Assembly (NCBI RefSeq): GCF_001187555.1
Contig: NZ_LFIJ01000002.1
Coordinates: forward strand, 1,495,736 to 1,559,735
Direction: 5' to 3'
Source: Gilvimarinus polysaccharolyticus
GTDB taxonomy: Bacteria > Pseudomonadota > Gammaproteobacteria > Pseudomonadales > Cellvibrionaceae
Length of the DNA stretch: 64,000 nt
Shown here: positions 44,770 to 53,233 of the stretch, piece after piece
Layout: each line of letters begins with the position of its first letter
Position numbering within the stretch: position 1 is the stretch's first letter
Position numbers and translations under genes: made by a program
The notes under the pieces: generated by a model
The model's database searches: none
The model's input: only the letters and a program-made list of their open reading frames with translations
What the model was told of the DNA's origin: nothing

Positions 44770-45671
44770 CCGCACCTGCTGTTTGTCTTATCGATGCGTC
44801 GATTTATATATTCCGTTACTATTTTGCGTTGCCCGAAAGCCGCTTTAGCGAGCGGGAAGGGCATTCGACTGATGCGGTGTATGGCTTTACCGGTTTTTTA
44901 CTGCAATTACTAGAACGTCATCGCCCCGAACGTTTAGCCGTGTGTTTTGATGAAAGCCTAGAAACGGGGTTTCGCCACCAGCTGTACCCACTCTACAAAA
45001 GCTCTCGGGCTCTGCCCGACGCGGCGCTGGAGTTTCAATTAAAAGCCTGTGCTGAGGCGGCGCAGCTCTTGGGCTTGGCGACTTTTGCCAGTACCCGCTA
45101 CGAGGCCGATGACTTAATTGGCAGTTTGTATTTAAGTTGTTGCGCCGAGCCCACGGCTATTGCCATATTGAGTCGCGATAAAGATTTAGCTCAGTTACTG
45201 GCGCGCGAGCAGGACTGCTTTTGGGATTACAGTGCCGATGTGCGCTATCAGCACGACGATATAACCATTAAATACGGCGTGATGCCGGCGCAGATAGTCG
45301 ATTACCTCGCGTTGGTGGGCGATGCTGGCGATGATATTCCCGGTGTGCCGGGTATTGGCGCTAAGACGGCGATTGCTTTGCTGCGTTACTTTGGCTCGCT
45401 TGATGCGCTGTTTGCGCGGCTGGACGAGGTGGCACAAGTGCCGGTGCGCGGTGCTCGTACGCTTGCGGCCAAAATATTGGCCGCGCAAGAACAAATTAAA
45501 CTAGCGCAGCAGTTGGCGACTATCGTGCAAGATATTCCATTGCTTGAGCATCCGAAACAATTGCAGCGCAGTGCCGTAAAGTTGGATCAATTTTCCGCGT
45601 TTAGCCGTGCTATGGGCTGGACCGATGCGCTGGCTCAGCGAGCGCGTAAAATAAACCCTCAACAGGATTAA
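44766..45671 (+). CDS. 5'-3' exonuclease (DNA polymerase I N-domain type)
   Basis: FEN-type nuclease of 301 residues. Acidic metal-binding clusters are seen at CLIDASIYIFRYY, RYEADDLIGSLYL and ILSRDKDLAQLL, and the helix-three-turn-helix at YLALVGDAGDDIPGVPGIG. It corresponds to stand-alone flap endonucleases of the Xni/ExoIX kind but is longer than E. coli Xni and keeps a fuller set of acidic residues, so it is probably active. It starts at TTG in a 4-bp overlap with epmC and ends 6 nt before pdxB. Confidence 0.9.
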   Translation: MTAPAVCLIDASIYIFRYYFALPESRFSEREGHSTDAVYGFTGFLLQLLERHRPERLAVCFDESLETGFRHQLYPLYKSSRALPDAALEFQLKACAEAAQLLGLATFASTRYEADDLIGSLYLSCCAEPTAIAILSRDKDLAQLLAREQDCFWDYSADVRYQHDDITIKYGVMPAQIVDYLALVGDAGDDIPGVPGIGAKTAIALLRYFGSLDALFARLDEVAQVPVRGARTLAAKILAAQEQIKLAQQLATIVQDIPLLEHPKQLQRSAVKLDQFSAFSRAMGWTDALAQRARKINPQQD

Positions 45672-45677
45672 CGCTAA

Positions 45678-46814
45678 ATGAAAATAGTAATAGATGAGAA
45701 TATTCCATTAGCGGAAGATTTTTTTAGCGCACACGGCGAGATCGTGCGCTTACCCGGACGGCAATTGAGCGCTGCCGATGTAGCCGATGCCGATGCATTA
45801 TTGGTGCGATCGGTAACCCGTGTGGATGAAGCGTTGTTAGGCGGTAGCCAAGTTAAATTTGTCGGTACCTGCACCATAGGTATGGATCACCTCGATCAAC
45901 CTTGGCTCGACCAGCAAGGTATTCGCTACATTAACGCCCCGGGTTGTAACGCCAACTCGGTGGTGGAGTATGTGTACGCAGCGCTGGCGCACTTAAATAT
46001 CGATTGGCGCGGTAAAACAGTGGGCATTATTGGCTGCGGCAATGTAGGCGGGGCGCTTTATCGCGCCTTAACGGCACAAGGCGTTAATTGCCGCTGCTAT
46101 GACCCGCTATTGTCGCTTGAGCAAAACCCAGACTTGTGCGAGCTGGAAGACGTACTGCAATGCGATATCGTAAGTTTGCATACGCCGTTAACCACCACCG
46201 GAATGCACCCCAGCCGCCATCTACTGACGGAACAGCAACTGTTACAGCTGCCCCGCGGAGGTATTTTATTAAATTGTGGCCGCGGTGCGGTTATCGACAA
46301 CAAAGCGTTGTTGCAAGTGATGCATGAGCGCAGCGATTTACAAGTTGTACTGGATGTCTGGGAGTGGGAACCCAATATCGACTTGTCGTTACTGGCGCGG
46401 GTAGCGCTTGGCTCACCGCATATTGCCGGTTACAGCTTTGATGGCAAGCTAAAAGGCACCGCGATGATTTACGACGCTTTTTGTGAGAGCTTTGGCTTGG
46501 CGCCGAGTGTAACGCTCACAGACGTACTGCCAGCGGTCGAGCACAATCGTATTGAGGCGCCACTAGGGGCGGATGATTGGCAAGCCGTACGCGAGTTGAT
46601 AGACCAGGTGTACGCTATTGCCGCCGATGATAAGCGTTTGAGGACCGTGGCGTCTGATGCCGGTGGGCAGGGCGAGGCGCTATCGCAGGGTTTTGATCAG
46701 CTGCGCAAAGACTATCCAGTGCGACGCGAGTTTAACAATTACCAAGTGACTGGCGTAGCCGCTAATACGCCGCTGGCTATTACCCTAAAGGCCATGGGTT
46801 TTATCGTTCAGTAA
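45678..46814 (+). CDS. pdxB: Erythronate-4-phosphate dehydrogenase PdxB
   Basis: NAD enzyme of 378 residues, the second step of the DXP-dependent pyridoxal phosphate pathway. It opens KIVIDENIPLAEDFFSAHG; the substrate domain has TCTIGMDHLD; the nucleotide loop is VGIIGCGNVGGALYRAL; and NCGRGAVIDNKAL and GSPHIAGYSFDGKLKGT carry catalytic Arg and His regions. The C-terminal dimerisation domain is complete. Length equals the E. coli enzyme. Confidence 0.95.
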   Translation: MKIVIDENIPLAEDFFSAHGEIVRLPGRQLSAADVADADALLVRSVTRVDEALLGGSQVKFVGTCTIGMDHLDQPWLDQQGIRYINAPGCNANSVVEYVYAALAHLNIDWRGKTVGIIGCGNVGGALYRALTAQGVNCRCYDPLLSLEQNPDLCELEDVLQCDIVSLHTPLTTTGMHPSRHLLTEQQLLQLPRGGILLNCGRGAVIDNKALLQVMHERSDLQVVLDVWEWEPNIDLSLLARVALGSPHIAGYSFDGKLKGTAMIYDAFCESFGLAPSVTLTDVLPAVEHNRIEAPLGADDWQAVRELIDQVYAIAADDKRLRTVASDAGGQGEALSQGFDQLRKDYPVRREFNNYQVTGVAANTPLAITLKAMGFIVQ

Positions 46815-46864
46815 ATTTTTTTAAGCAAATATGATTACCTGTTAATCAAACCGTATGGTGGTAA

Positions 46865-48016
46865 ATGCTCAAACTCGGAATCATCATCAACCCATACGCC
46901 GGTATTGGCGGTAGCGTGGCGTTAAAAGGCAGCGATGGTATAGCGACTCGCTCGCTTGCGCTGGCCCGTGGTGCGCCGTTACGGGCGGCCGAGCGCATGG
47001 CCCGTGCGTTGGCTAGCCTTGTCGCTGACGCCGAGCCTGCGGCGCTAAAGCTAGTCGGTTTTGCGGGCGCAATGGGGGGCGATACTGCGCGAGCATTGGG
47101 TTTACCGTTTGAATCTGTGGGCGCACCGTTGGCGGCTTTGAGTGACGATGCAGACACACAGCGTGCGGCACAGCTTATTGTGGCAGCTGGTGTCGATGTG
47201 ATTGTGTTTGCCGGCGGTGATGGTACTGCTCGTAATATCGCCGATGCCATAGGCCTTACTGTACCCGTAGTGGGGGTGCCCGCCGGGGTTAAAATTCATT
47301 CTGGCGTATATGCCAATACGCCAGAAGCGGCGGGGCAAATTCTGCGCCGTTTGGCGCAGCAGCAATGGGCCCCACTGGTGGAGCGTGAGGTGCGCGACAT
47401 TGACGAACAAGCGTTTCGCGCAGGTTTCGTACGGGCCAAACACTATAGCGAATTACTCGTGCCCGAGGAGCCGCAGTGGCTGCAAGAGGTAAAAAACGCC
47501 GGTGCTGTGGTGGATGAATTGATGCAGCTGGAGGTGGCGGCGAGTGTGATCGAAAAGTTAGACGAGAACACGCTGTATCTTGTGGGGCCAGGCTCTACCA
47601 CCCAAGTTTTGCTCGAGCAATTAGGCCTGACGGGTACACTTTTGGGGGTGGATTTATTGCGCGCGGGTGAGCTAATTAACCGCGATGTTAGCGCCGATGA
47701 TATTCGTCACGTCATGGGTGAGCACGATGGGCCGGCGAGTATTATTGTCACCGCGATTGGTGGCCAAGGACATATTTTTGGTCGCGGTAATCAACAGCTG
47801 GCCGCCGACATTATTCGCCGTGTTGGGCGCGAGGGGATCATGGTGATTGCCACCACTGAAAAGCTGCAGGCTCTTAATGGTCGGGCATTACAGCTCGACA
47901 CCAACGATCCGCAGCTGGATCGACAATTGGCGGGTTTTTTCCCTGTTATTACCGGCTATCAGCAACAATTATTGTATCCCGTGGGCACCGTCTCGGGTAA
48001 TGAGATAACATTTTGA
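46865..48016 (+). CDS. ATP-NAD/AcoX-kinase family protein
   Basis: Protein of 383 residues. It has the N-terminal KLGIIINPYAGIGGSVALKG and the kinase signature VIVFAGGDGTARNIADAIG; VPAGVKIHSGVYA also fits this branch. It is longer than NadK, and the family is often described as NAD kinase-like without tested activity. A C-terminal domain with AIGGQGHIFGRGNQQLA is typical. It overlaps the methyltransferase gene by 4 bp. Confidence 0.83.
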   Translation: MLKLGIIINPYAGIGGSVALKGSDGIATRSLALARGAPLRAAERMARALASLVADAEPAALKLVGFAGAMGGDTARALGLPFESVGAPLAALSDDADTQRAAQLIVAAGVDVIVFAGGDGTARNIADAIGLTVPVVGVPAGVKIHSGVYANTPEAAGQILRRLAQQQWAPLVEREVRDIDEQAFRAGFVRAKHYSELLVPEEPQWLQEVKNAGAVVDELMQLEVAASVIEKLDENTLYLVGPGSTTQVLLEQLGLTGTLLGVDLLRAGELINRDVSADDIRHVMGEHDGPASIIVTAIGGQGHIFGRGNQQLAADIIRRVGREGIMVIATTEKLQALNGRALQLDTNDPQLDRQLAGFFPVITGYQQQLLYPVGTVSGNEITF

Positions 48017-48993
48017 GCGTCACTATGCACTCCACCAATTTGGCAAAAATAGACCTGCAGTCACTCCATTCTTTAGCGCGCGAGTGCTTAAAAAACCCCG
48101 CACAAATACAAGACAGTTGCCGCTTGTTTCATGGGCGAGGGCAGTGCTATCCCGGGCTTGAGTTTGTCTGCTTAGATTTTTTCCAGCCGGTATTATTGAT
48201 AACGCTATTTGCCGAACCGCCAAATACTTGGTTGGCAGAGTTAATTGCTGAGTTAACCCCAGTGGCGGTAAAAGTTGGCTGGACGATAGTGGTGCAGCGA
48301 CGTTATTTAGAGGGGGCGCCATCTGAGGTGGTAGAGGGTAATATGCCCGAGCGCTGGCTTGCCGCGCGCGGGCCTCTGCGGTTTTTACTTAATCCGTTAA
48401 CCCAGCAAAACGTTGGCTATTTTTTGGATATGGAGCCCGGTCGTCAGTGGCTAGAGGCGGTAGCGCCGGGCAAGCGAGTGCTAAATTTATTTGCCTATAC
48501 TTGTGCGTTTTCGGTGGTGGCGGTAGCGGCCGGCGCCGAGCGAGTGGTGAATGTCGATATGAGCAAAAAAGCACTGGCTCAGGGCCGTGAGAATCACCAT
48601 ATTAATGGCCTAGATAAACAACGCAGTGCGTTTTTGCCCGAGCAAATTTTAAAATCTTGGAGCCGGATCCGGCGTCAGGGGCCTTACGATATTGTTATTT
48701 TCGATCCGCCGAGTTTTCAGCGCGGCAGTTTTGTGGCCAGTAAAGATTACGCCAAACTGGTGCGTCGCTTGCCCGAGTTAATGCCGGAGGGCGGCCGTGT
48801 ACTCGCCTGTTTAAACGCCCCAGAACTGGCCACCGATTTTTTACTCGAGTGTTTTGCCGAACACTGTCCGACAGCGCAGTTTGTCGCGCGACTGGCCAGC
48901 GCACCGGAATTCCCAGATGCCAATCCCGAGCAGCGGCTTAAGCTGCTGCATTTTGAGTTTCCGCGCGTTAATACAGATGAAACTTTAACCTAG
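48013..48993 (+). CDS. Class I SAM methyltransferase (RlmI-like, short)
   Basis: Protein of up to 326 residues with a Rossmann methyltransferase domain: VLNLFAYTCAFSVVAVAAGA (SAM loop), VVNVDMSKKALAQG, and the catalytic-loop FDPPSFQRGSF, resembling the RlmI/RlmK rRNA cytosine-5 group but without the N-terminal PUA domain of RlmI. RNA substrate unknown. Start uncertain: TTG 48013 gives a 4-bp overlap with the kinase-like gene, ATG at 48025 is an alternative. Confidence 0.82.
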   Translation: MSVTMHSTNLAKIDLQSLHSLARECLKNPAQIQDSCRLFHGRGQCYPGLEFVCLDFFQPVLLITLFAEPPNTWLAELIAELTPVAVKVGWTIVVQRRYLEGAPSEVVEGNMPERWLAARGPLRFLLNPLTQQNVGYFLDMEPGRQWLEAVAPGKRVLNLFAYTCAFSVVAVAAGAERVVNVDMSKKALAQGRENHHINGLDKQRSAFLPEQILKSWSRIRRQGPYDIVIFDPPSFQRGSFVASKDYAKLVRRLPELMPEGGRVLACLNAPELATDFLLECFAEHCPTAQFVARLASAPEFPDANPEQRLKLLHFEFPRVNTDETLT

Positions 48994-49454
48994 CGGTTAA
49001 GTAAAATCTGCATGATGGTGTCGATGGCACTGGAGGCGCGAGTTTGTAGCGCCGCGCGCAGTAAGTCGATGGCAGGGCTAAAGTCACCCACTAAGGCGCT
49101 GGGTGGTTCTTGGCCGCCGAGCCGAGTGTTAATGTGAGTGATCTTCTCGCTTAAGGCCGAGTGGCAACTAAGCTGCGCGCTAAGCAAGGTGAAACCTTTG
49201 TGGGTTAGGGTGACCTGATCGATGGCCTCTTGGCGAATGGTGTCTTGGTAGCGAATATAGCCTTCGGCGGCGAGCCATAATAACGTGGCAAAGCACGCTT
49301 GATGCCGTGGGCTGTGCAGGCCAAATTCATCGGGCGAATCTGGCCCTGCAATATCCTCAATAAACACCGTCACCAAGCGTGGAAAGCTCCCGTAAATTAG
49401 GTTGAGAGCCTTGGCCGCGTCGCGATAAAAATCAGTAATATGTAAATCGGCCAT
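48990..49454 (-). CDS. Conserved protein of unknown function (154 aa)
   Basis: Soluble protein with ITDFYRDAAKALNLIYGSFP, SPDEFGLHSPRHQACFATL, then LLWLAAEGYIRYQDTIRQEA and a predicted winged-helix-like stretch (VTLTHKGFTLLSAQL). The pattern of a short helical domain ending in a TxKG turn is reminiscent of small DNA-binding folds, but I do not recognise the family and assign no role. It follows alaA by 5 nt on the same strand and overlaps the methyltransferase end by 4 bp. Confidence 0.6.
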   Translation of the reverse strand: MADLHITDFYRDAAKALNLIYGSFPRLVTVFIEDIAGPDSPDEFGLHSPRHQACFATLLWLAAEGYIRYQDTIRQEAIDQVTLTHKGFTLLSAQLSCHSALSEKITHINTRLGGQEPPSALVGDFSPAIDLLRAALQTRASSAIDTIMQILLNR

Positions 49455-49459
49455 AACGG

Positions 49460-50674
49460 TTACTGGCGGTAGCGTTGAATAAATTGACCAAAGCGTCCAA
49501 TAGCGTTGGTGAGCTCATCTTCACGCGGTAAAAACACAATCCGTAAGTGGTCGCGTTCGGGCCAATTAAACGCGGTGCCCTGCACCAAAAGAACTTTTTC
49601 TTGAATCAAAAAATCCAGCACCATTTGCTGGTCGTCTTGGATCTTATGCATATCTAAGTCGATCTTGGGGAACAGGTAAAGCGCGCCTTTGGGTTTTACG
49701 CAGCTGACACCGGGAATATCGTTTAGCGCGGTTAATGCCGCGTCGCGCTGATCACACAGTCGGCCGCCGGGCAGAATCAGCTCGTTGATGCTCTGATAGC
49801 CCCCCAGTGCGGTTTGCACAGCGTACATCGCCGGGACATTGGCGCACAGGCGCATAGAGGCCAGCATCTCGATGCCCTCTAGGTAATTTTTAGCTCTGTG
49901 TTTGGCGCCGCTGACGATCATCCAGCCCGAGCGAAATCCAGCTAAACGATAGGACTTAGACAGGCCGTTAAAACTGATGCATAACGTGTCGTTTACCAAT
50001 CGTCCCAGAGGTACGAATTCGGCATCATCGTAGAGAATTTTGCTGTAGATCTCATCGGCAAAAATAATCAGGTTTTTTTCTTCGGCGAGCGCAACAATTT
50101 GCTCTAGTAGCTCTTGGCTGTATACCGCGCCCGTCGGATTGTTGGGGTTGATCACCACAATGCCGCGCGTTTTATCGGTAATTTTTGCCTTGATGTCGTC
50201 AATATCTGGATACCAATCGGCCTGCTCGTCGCACAAGTAATGCACGGCATTCCCCCCCGCCAGATTTACCGCAGCGGTCCATAACGGGTAATCGGGTGCC
50301 GGAATCAGCATTTCATCGCCGTTGTTTAGCAGTGCCTGCATTGACATAACAATCAGCTCGCTAACGCCGTTGCCCAGGTAGATATCGTCGATATCGATAT
50401 TGGGGATACGTAGTTTTTGGCACTCTTGCATAATCGCTTTGCGCGCGGCAAACAGACCGCGCGAGGCAACATAACCCTCGGCATTGGGTAGGTTGTAGAT
50501 TACATCTTGAATAATTTCATCGGGCGCGGCAAAGCCAAACGACGCCGGGTTGCCGATGTTGAGTTTCATGATGCGATGGCCTTCTTCTTCGAGCCGATAA
50601 GCATGCTCGAGAACGGGGCCGCGAATATCGTAGCAAACGCCATTGAGTTTGGCGGATTTCTGAATCGTATCCAT
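49460..50674 (-). CDS. alaA: Alanine transaminase AlaA
   Basis: PLP enzyme of 404 residues, fold type I. It interconverts alanine and pyruvate with glutamate. Seen: YDIRGPVLEHAYRLEEEGH and KLNIGNPASFGFAAPDEII at the N terminus, VINPNNPTGAVYS, the cofactor Asp region FADEIYSKILYDD, the Schiff-base lysine in FNGLSKSYRLAGFRSGW, and the C-terminal HLRIVFLPREDEL arginine. Length and sequence fit AlaA (YfbQ). It is divergent from msrB. Confidence 0.94.
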   Translation of the reverse strand: MDTIQKSAKLNGVCYDIRGPVLEHAYRLEEEGHRIMKLNIGNPASFGFAAPDEIIQDVIYNLPNAEGYVASRGLFAARKAIMQECQKLRIPNIDIDDIYLGNGVSELIVMSMQALLNNGDEMLIPAPDYPLWTAAVNLAGGNAVHYLCDEQADWYPDIDDIKAKITDKTRGIVVINPNNPTGAVYSQELLEQIVALAEEKNLIIFADEIYSKILYDDAEFVPLGRLVNDTLCISFNGLSKSYRLAGFRSGWMIVSGAKHRAKNYLEGIEMLASMRLCANVPAMYAVQTALGGYQSINELILPGGRLCDQRDAALTALNDIPGVSCVKPKGALYLFPKIDLDMHKIQDDQQMVLDFLIQEKVLLVQGTAFNWPERDHLRIVFLPREDELTNAIGRFGQFIQRYRQ

Positions 50675-50755
50675 TTGCGTTAAAATGCCTTAAGTCTTCT
50701 GTGTGCCGGTCATCAATGATCCGGTTTCACAGCCCTGCGTGTCAAGGAGATCGTT

Positions 50756-51148
50756 ATGGCAGATCCAGAAAAGTTCACCGAGCAGTACTGGCGTGCGACG
50801 TTAACGCCGGAGCAATACCGTGTGTGCCGCGAAAAGGGTACCGAAGCGCCTTTTACCGGCGAGTATTGGGATGTGTTTGCCGATGGCAGTTATCATTGTC
50901 GTGGCTGTGGCGAGTTATTGTTTGAATCGGCAACAAAATTCGATGCCGGTTGCGGCTGGCCAAGCTTTTCGGCCCCGGCCAATAGCGCTGCAATTGCTGA
51001 GGAGTTTGATGGTAGCCTGGGTATGAGACGTACTGAGGTGTTATGTCACAATTGTGGCAGCCACCTTGGTCATGTATTCCCCGATGGTCCTGCGCCTAGT
51101 GGATTGCGCTATTGTATTAATTCCGCATCAATCAAATTAACTGAATAA
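50756..51148 (+). CDS. msrB: Methionine-R-sulfoxide reductase MsrB
   Basis: Protein of 130 residues that reduces methionine-R-sulfoxide in proteins. It has two zinc CxxC pairs (CRGCG and CHNCG), the CGWPSFSAP segment, [20 protein letters not shown] and the catalytic Cys in [11 protein letters not shown]. No signal peptide, so it is cytoplasmic. Good ribosome site AAGGAG before the ATG. Confidence 0.96.
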   Translation: MADPEKFTEQYWRATLTPEQYRVCREKGTEAPFTGEYWDVFADGSYHCRGCGELLFESATKFDAGCGWPSFSAPANSAAIAEEFDGSLGMRRTEVLCHNCGSHLGHVFPDGPAPSGLRYCINSASIKLTE

Positions 51149-51166
51149 AACGCTGACTGTGCAATG

Positions 51167-51188
51167 TTAGGGTGGGTCCGCACCCTAA
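51167..51188. terminator. Hairpin between convergent genes
   Basis: TTAGGGTG / CACCCTAA form a perfect 8-bp stem with loop GGTCCG, 19 nt after the msrB stop and 5 nt beyond the end of the convergent gene. No T tract follows, but the symmetry and position suit a bidirectional stop or mRNA end protector. Confidence 0.45.
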
Positions 51189-51192
51189 TCGG

Positions 51193-51957
51193 TTAATCGT
51201 ATATTTGTTTCTTTTTCCAGTCGTCACCGTTGTCTTCAAACTCATTCCATTTTTTGTTTGCCTCCGCGTCATCGGTGTCATCGGCAGTGGATTGATTTTG
51301 GGCGGCGTGTTCATGCTCCAGTTTGGTAATCACAGCGCTCAGTTGCGCAACTTGCTTGCTGACATCTTGCTGGCCGGCCTCTTTTAAAAGCAGCTTACGT
51401 GCGGTGCTGTAGTGGTGGATTGCTAGGCGCAGTTTGTTGTCAGTTTGTGCCTGCTTGGCTTGCTGAACGTAGCCCTCGATCGTGCTTTGCAGCAATAGTT
51501 TGCGGCATAAACCGAGCAAACGGCTTGCTTGTGGTTTGGCGAGCCGGCCGCTCTCGGCTTGGGTGCTGATATAGCGTGACAGTTCTTGCAATAACGGCTG
51601 CACTTGGGCAGCTTGTGTGGCATTTAAGCGTGCGCGCTCAGATACTTCTTTGCTGGCCTCAAATCGTTGCTGGTACTCTGTCGCTTCGGCGCTGTGGTTC
51701 TTTTTTGGGGCGAGTTTAGCGAGTTGCTCTAACGTGTTGATCAGTATTTGGTGTGTGAACGCATTAAGTTCGGGCGGCAAATAGCCGGCCGGCATTCCCC
51801 CGGCGATATGTTTAAACAGATCGAGGCGTTGATTTAACGCATGCATTAAGCGTAAACGCTGCTTACGTTTTTTGGCCAGCTGCTGGTTGATAAACGCGTA
51901 ACACACCAGCGCGGTTAGCAGTGCTGCAAACGCAATCATGATATAAATGGACGACAT
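51193..51957 (-). CDS. Membrane-anchored coiled-coil protein of unknown function
   Basis: Protein of 254 residues with an N-terminal membrane anchor (residues 4-24, IYIMIAFAALLTALVCYAFI), then a long cytoplasmic helical part with many Gln, Leu and Ala residues and a coiled-coil look (residues 30-220, e.g. HHYSTARKLLLKEAGQQDV). The acidic C-terminal tail contains KKWNEFEDNGDDWKKKQIYD. I recognise no catalytic motif. Similar anchored proteins of unknown role occur in pseudomonads. Confidence 0.6.
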   Translation of the reverse strand: MSSIYIMIAFAALLTALVCYAFINQQLAKKRKQRLRLMHALNQRLDLFKHIAGGMPAGYLPPELNAFTHQILINTLEQLAKLAPKKNHSAEATEYQQRFEASKEVSERARLNATQAAQVQPLLQELSRYISTQAESGRLAKPQASRLLGLCRKLLLQSTIEGYVQQAKQAQTDNKLRLAIHHYSTARKLLLKEAGQQDVSKQVAQLSAVITKLEHEHAAQNQSTADDTDDAEANKKWNEFEDNGDDWKKKQIYD

Positions 51958-52132
51958 TAGGGTGCCTGTTTGGTGTTTCCCTGTTTTTTTAGTGTGCCCA
52001 CGCGATTTGGGCGATTGGCGCTAAGTATAACATTTTCTACTCATCTGCTGCTCATTTGATCGCTTTATGCTCAGCTTTTGGGTGAAGCTAAGTCGTTGTT
52101 TAACTTCATTAAAAAAAAGCCGCTTTAAACAG

Positions 52133-52161
52133 TTGACAGCGGACCGAGCTGTACATAGAAT
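52133..52161 (+). promoter_or_regulatory. Promoter of the tRNA-Glu/Gly array
   Basis: TTGACA at 52133-52138, 17 nt, TAGAAT at 52156-52161, followed by the GC-rich discriminator GCGCCCCTC. This is an ideal stable-RNA promoter layout, with the discriminator typical of control by ppGpp. Confidence 0.8.
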
Positions 52162-52187
52162 GCGCCCCTCTTTTAGCGAAGACGTAT

Positions 52188-52263
52188 GTCCCCATCGTCT
52201 AGAGGCCTAGGACACCGCCCTTTCACGGCGGTAACAGGGGTTCGACTCCCCTTGGGGACGCCA
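52188..52263 (+). tRNA. tRNA-Glu (UUC)
   Basis: A 76-nt cloverleaf including CCA. Acceptor arm GTCCCCA pairs with TGGGGAC; anticodon stem CCGCC/GGCGG; anticodon TTC at 52222-52224; T arm GGGGTTCGACTCCCC. MnmE/G, MnmC and MnmA modify U34 of this tRNA, and mnmC and tusA lie in this window. Confidence 0.97.
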
Positions 52264-52264
52264 T

Positions 52265-52339
52265 GCGGGAATAGCTCAGTGGTAGAGCACAACCTTGCCA
52301 AGGTTGGGGTCGGGAGTTCGAGCCTCCTTTCCCGCTCCA
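52265..52339 (+). tRNA. tRNA-Gly (GCC)
   Basis: A 75-nt cloverleaf with encoded CCA. Acceptor GCGGGAA pairs with TTCCCGC; anticodon stem CAACC/GGTTG; anticodon GCC at 52297-52299; T arm GGGAGTTCGAGCCTCCT. It begins 1 nt after tRNA-Glu. Confidence 0.97.
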
Positions 52340-52383
52340 TTTCCTTCTTTTAGGGATGGCGCATCAAAGCTAAAAGATACTGG

Positions 52384-52459
52384 GTCCCCATCGTCTAGAG
52401 GCCTAGGACACCGCCCTTTCACGGCGGTAACAGGGGTTCGACTCCCCTTGGGGACGCCA
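52384..52459 (+). tRNA. tRNA-Glu (UUC), second copy
   Basis: Identical over its 76 nt to the tRNA-Glu at 52188. The intervening 44 nt after the first tRNA-Gly hold no promoter that I can see, so all four tRNAs probably come from one precursor. Confidence 0.97.
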
Positions 52460-52462
52460 CAT

Positions 52463-52537
52463 GCGGGAATAGCTCAGTGGTAGAGCACAACCTTGCCAAG
52501 GTTGGGGTCGGGAGTTCGAGCCTCCTTTCCCGCTCCA
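52463..52537 (+). tRNA. tRNA-Gly (GCC), second copy
   Basis: Identical over its 75 nt to the tRNA-Gly at 52265, 3 nt after the second tRNA-Glu. The Glu-Gly pair has evidently been duplicated as a unit. A strong terminator follows 8 nt downstream. Confidence 0.97.
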
Positions 52538-52545
52538 TATTTAAC

Positions 52546-52574
52546 AAAAAAAGTCAGCCTTGCTGGCTTTTTTT
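52546..52574 (+). terminator. Intrinsic terminator of the tRNA array
   Basis: AAAAAAGTCAGC and GCTGGCTTTTTT form a stem with one T-G wobble and loop CTT, ending in a run of seven or more T. The A-rich upstream arm makes it work as a terminator in both directions. Confidence 0.85.
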
Positions 52575-52770
52575 GTGCCTGTTAGATTTGTGATTGTCCC
52601 AGCGGGCGCTCTGTTGCCCTTAGTGAGTAAGCTAGTCTCATGCTGTGGACACTGTTTTGCCGTGGTGTTTGTTTTCGCCTACGAGTTGGGTGGCACTGAG
52701 GTTAAGATTTCTAAAGCCATAACCTCAGCTAATACCCGCGCTAGGCGCCGCTCTGTTACAATACGCGCAT

Positions 52771-53175
52771 CTAATGGAGCCCGAATGCTCTTGCACGTTC
52801 GCCCTCGTAGTCAAACTCTTGTCCCGCCTGCTCGGCGTCGTAGCGTTGCTCCTCTAGCCGCTGAAAGCGTTCGATCTCTTCGTCGGGCATAAAGTGCAAG
52901 CAGTCGCCACCAAAGTGCCAGAGTAAATCTCGCGGTAGCAGGGGCGTTAGGTGTGGATAGGCGGCGATACTCTGACACATTAGGGCTTGGCCCTCTTCCG
53001 CGTAATGAAGCCCCTGGTGCTTTGGTAGCGCCTCTAAGCGCTGTAAAAACTGCAGATGCTGGTCGTCGCAATCATCGGCAATAAATGGCAATTGTTGTTG
53101 AATGGCAAACGTAAACTGAACAATCAGCTTATGGATGAACGCAAGATACTGTGCATCGGCACTGGGCTGGCTCAC
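52771..53175 (-). CDS. PA2817-like protein
   Basis: Protein of 134 residues with RDLLWHFGGDCLHFMPDEEI, a segment I associate with the PA2817 family of pseudomonads (unknown function). The N terminus is helical and His/Gln-rich. The neighbouring divergent ABC genes resemble PA2812/PA2811, which lie near PA2817 in Pseudomonas aeruginosa and support the match. No signal peptide. The family name is from memory and should be treated as probable. Confidence 0.68.
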   Translation of the reverse strand: MSQPSADAQYLAFIHKLIVQFTFAIQQQLPFIADDCDDQHLQFLQRLEALPKHQGLHYAEEGQALMCQSIAAYPHLTPLLPRDLLWHFGGDCLHFMPDEEIERFQRLEEQRYDAEQAGQEFDYEGERARAFGLH

Positions 53176-53233
53176 GGCAAACTCCTCAATACATTGATCG
53201 GATGGCTCTTAGAGCCGGCGAAAGTAGGCAATT

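Noticed and set aside
52295-52483. Open frame of 62 codons inside the tRNA array
   Set aside because: It is composed of tRNA-Gly and tRNA-Glu sequence.
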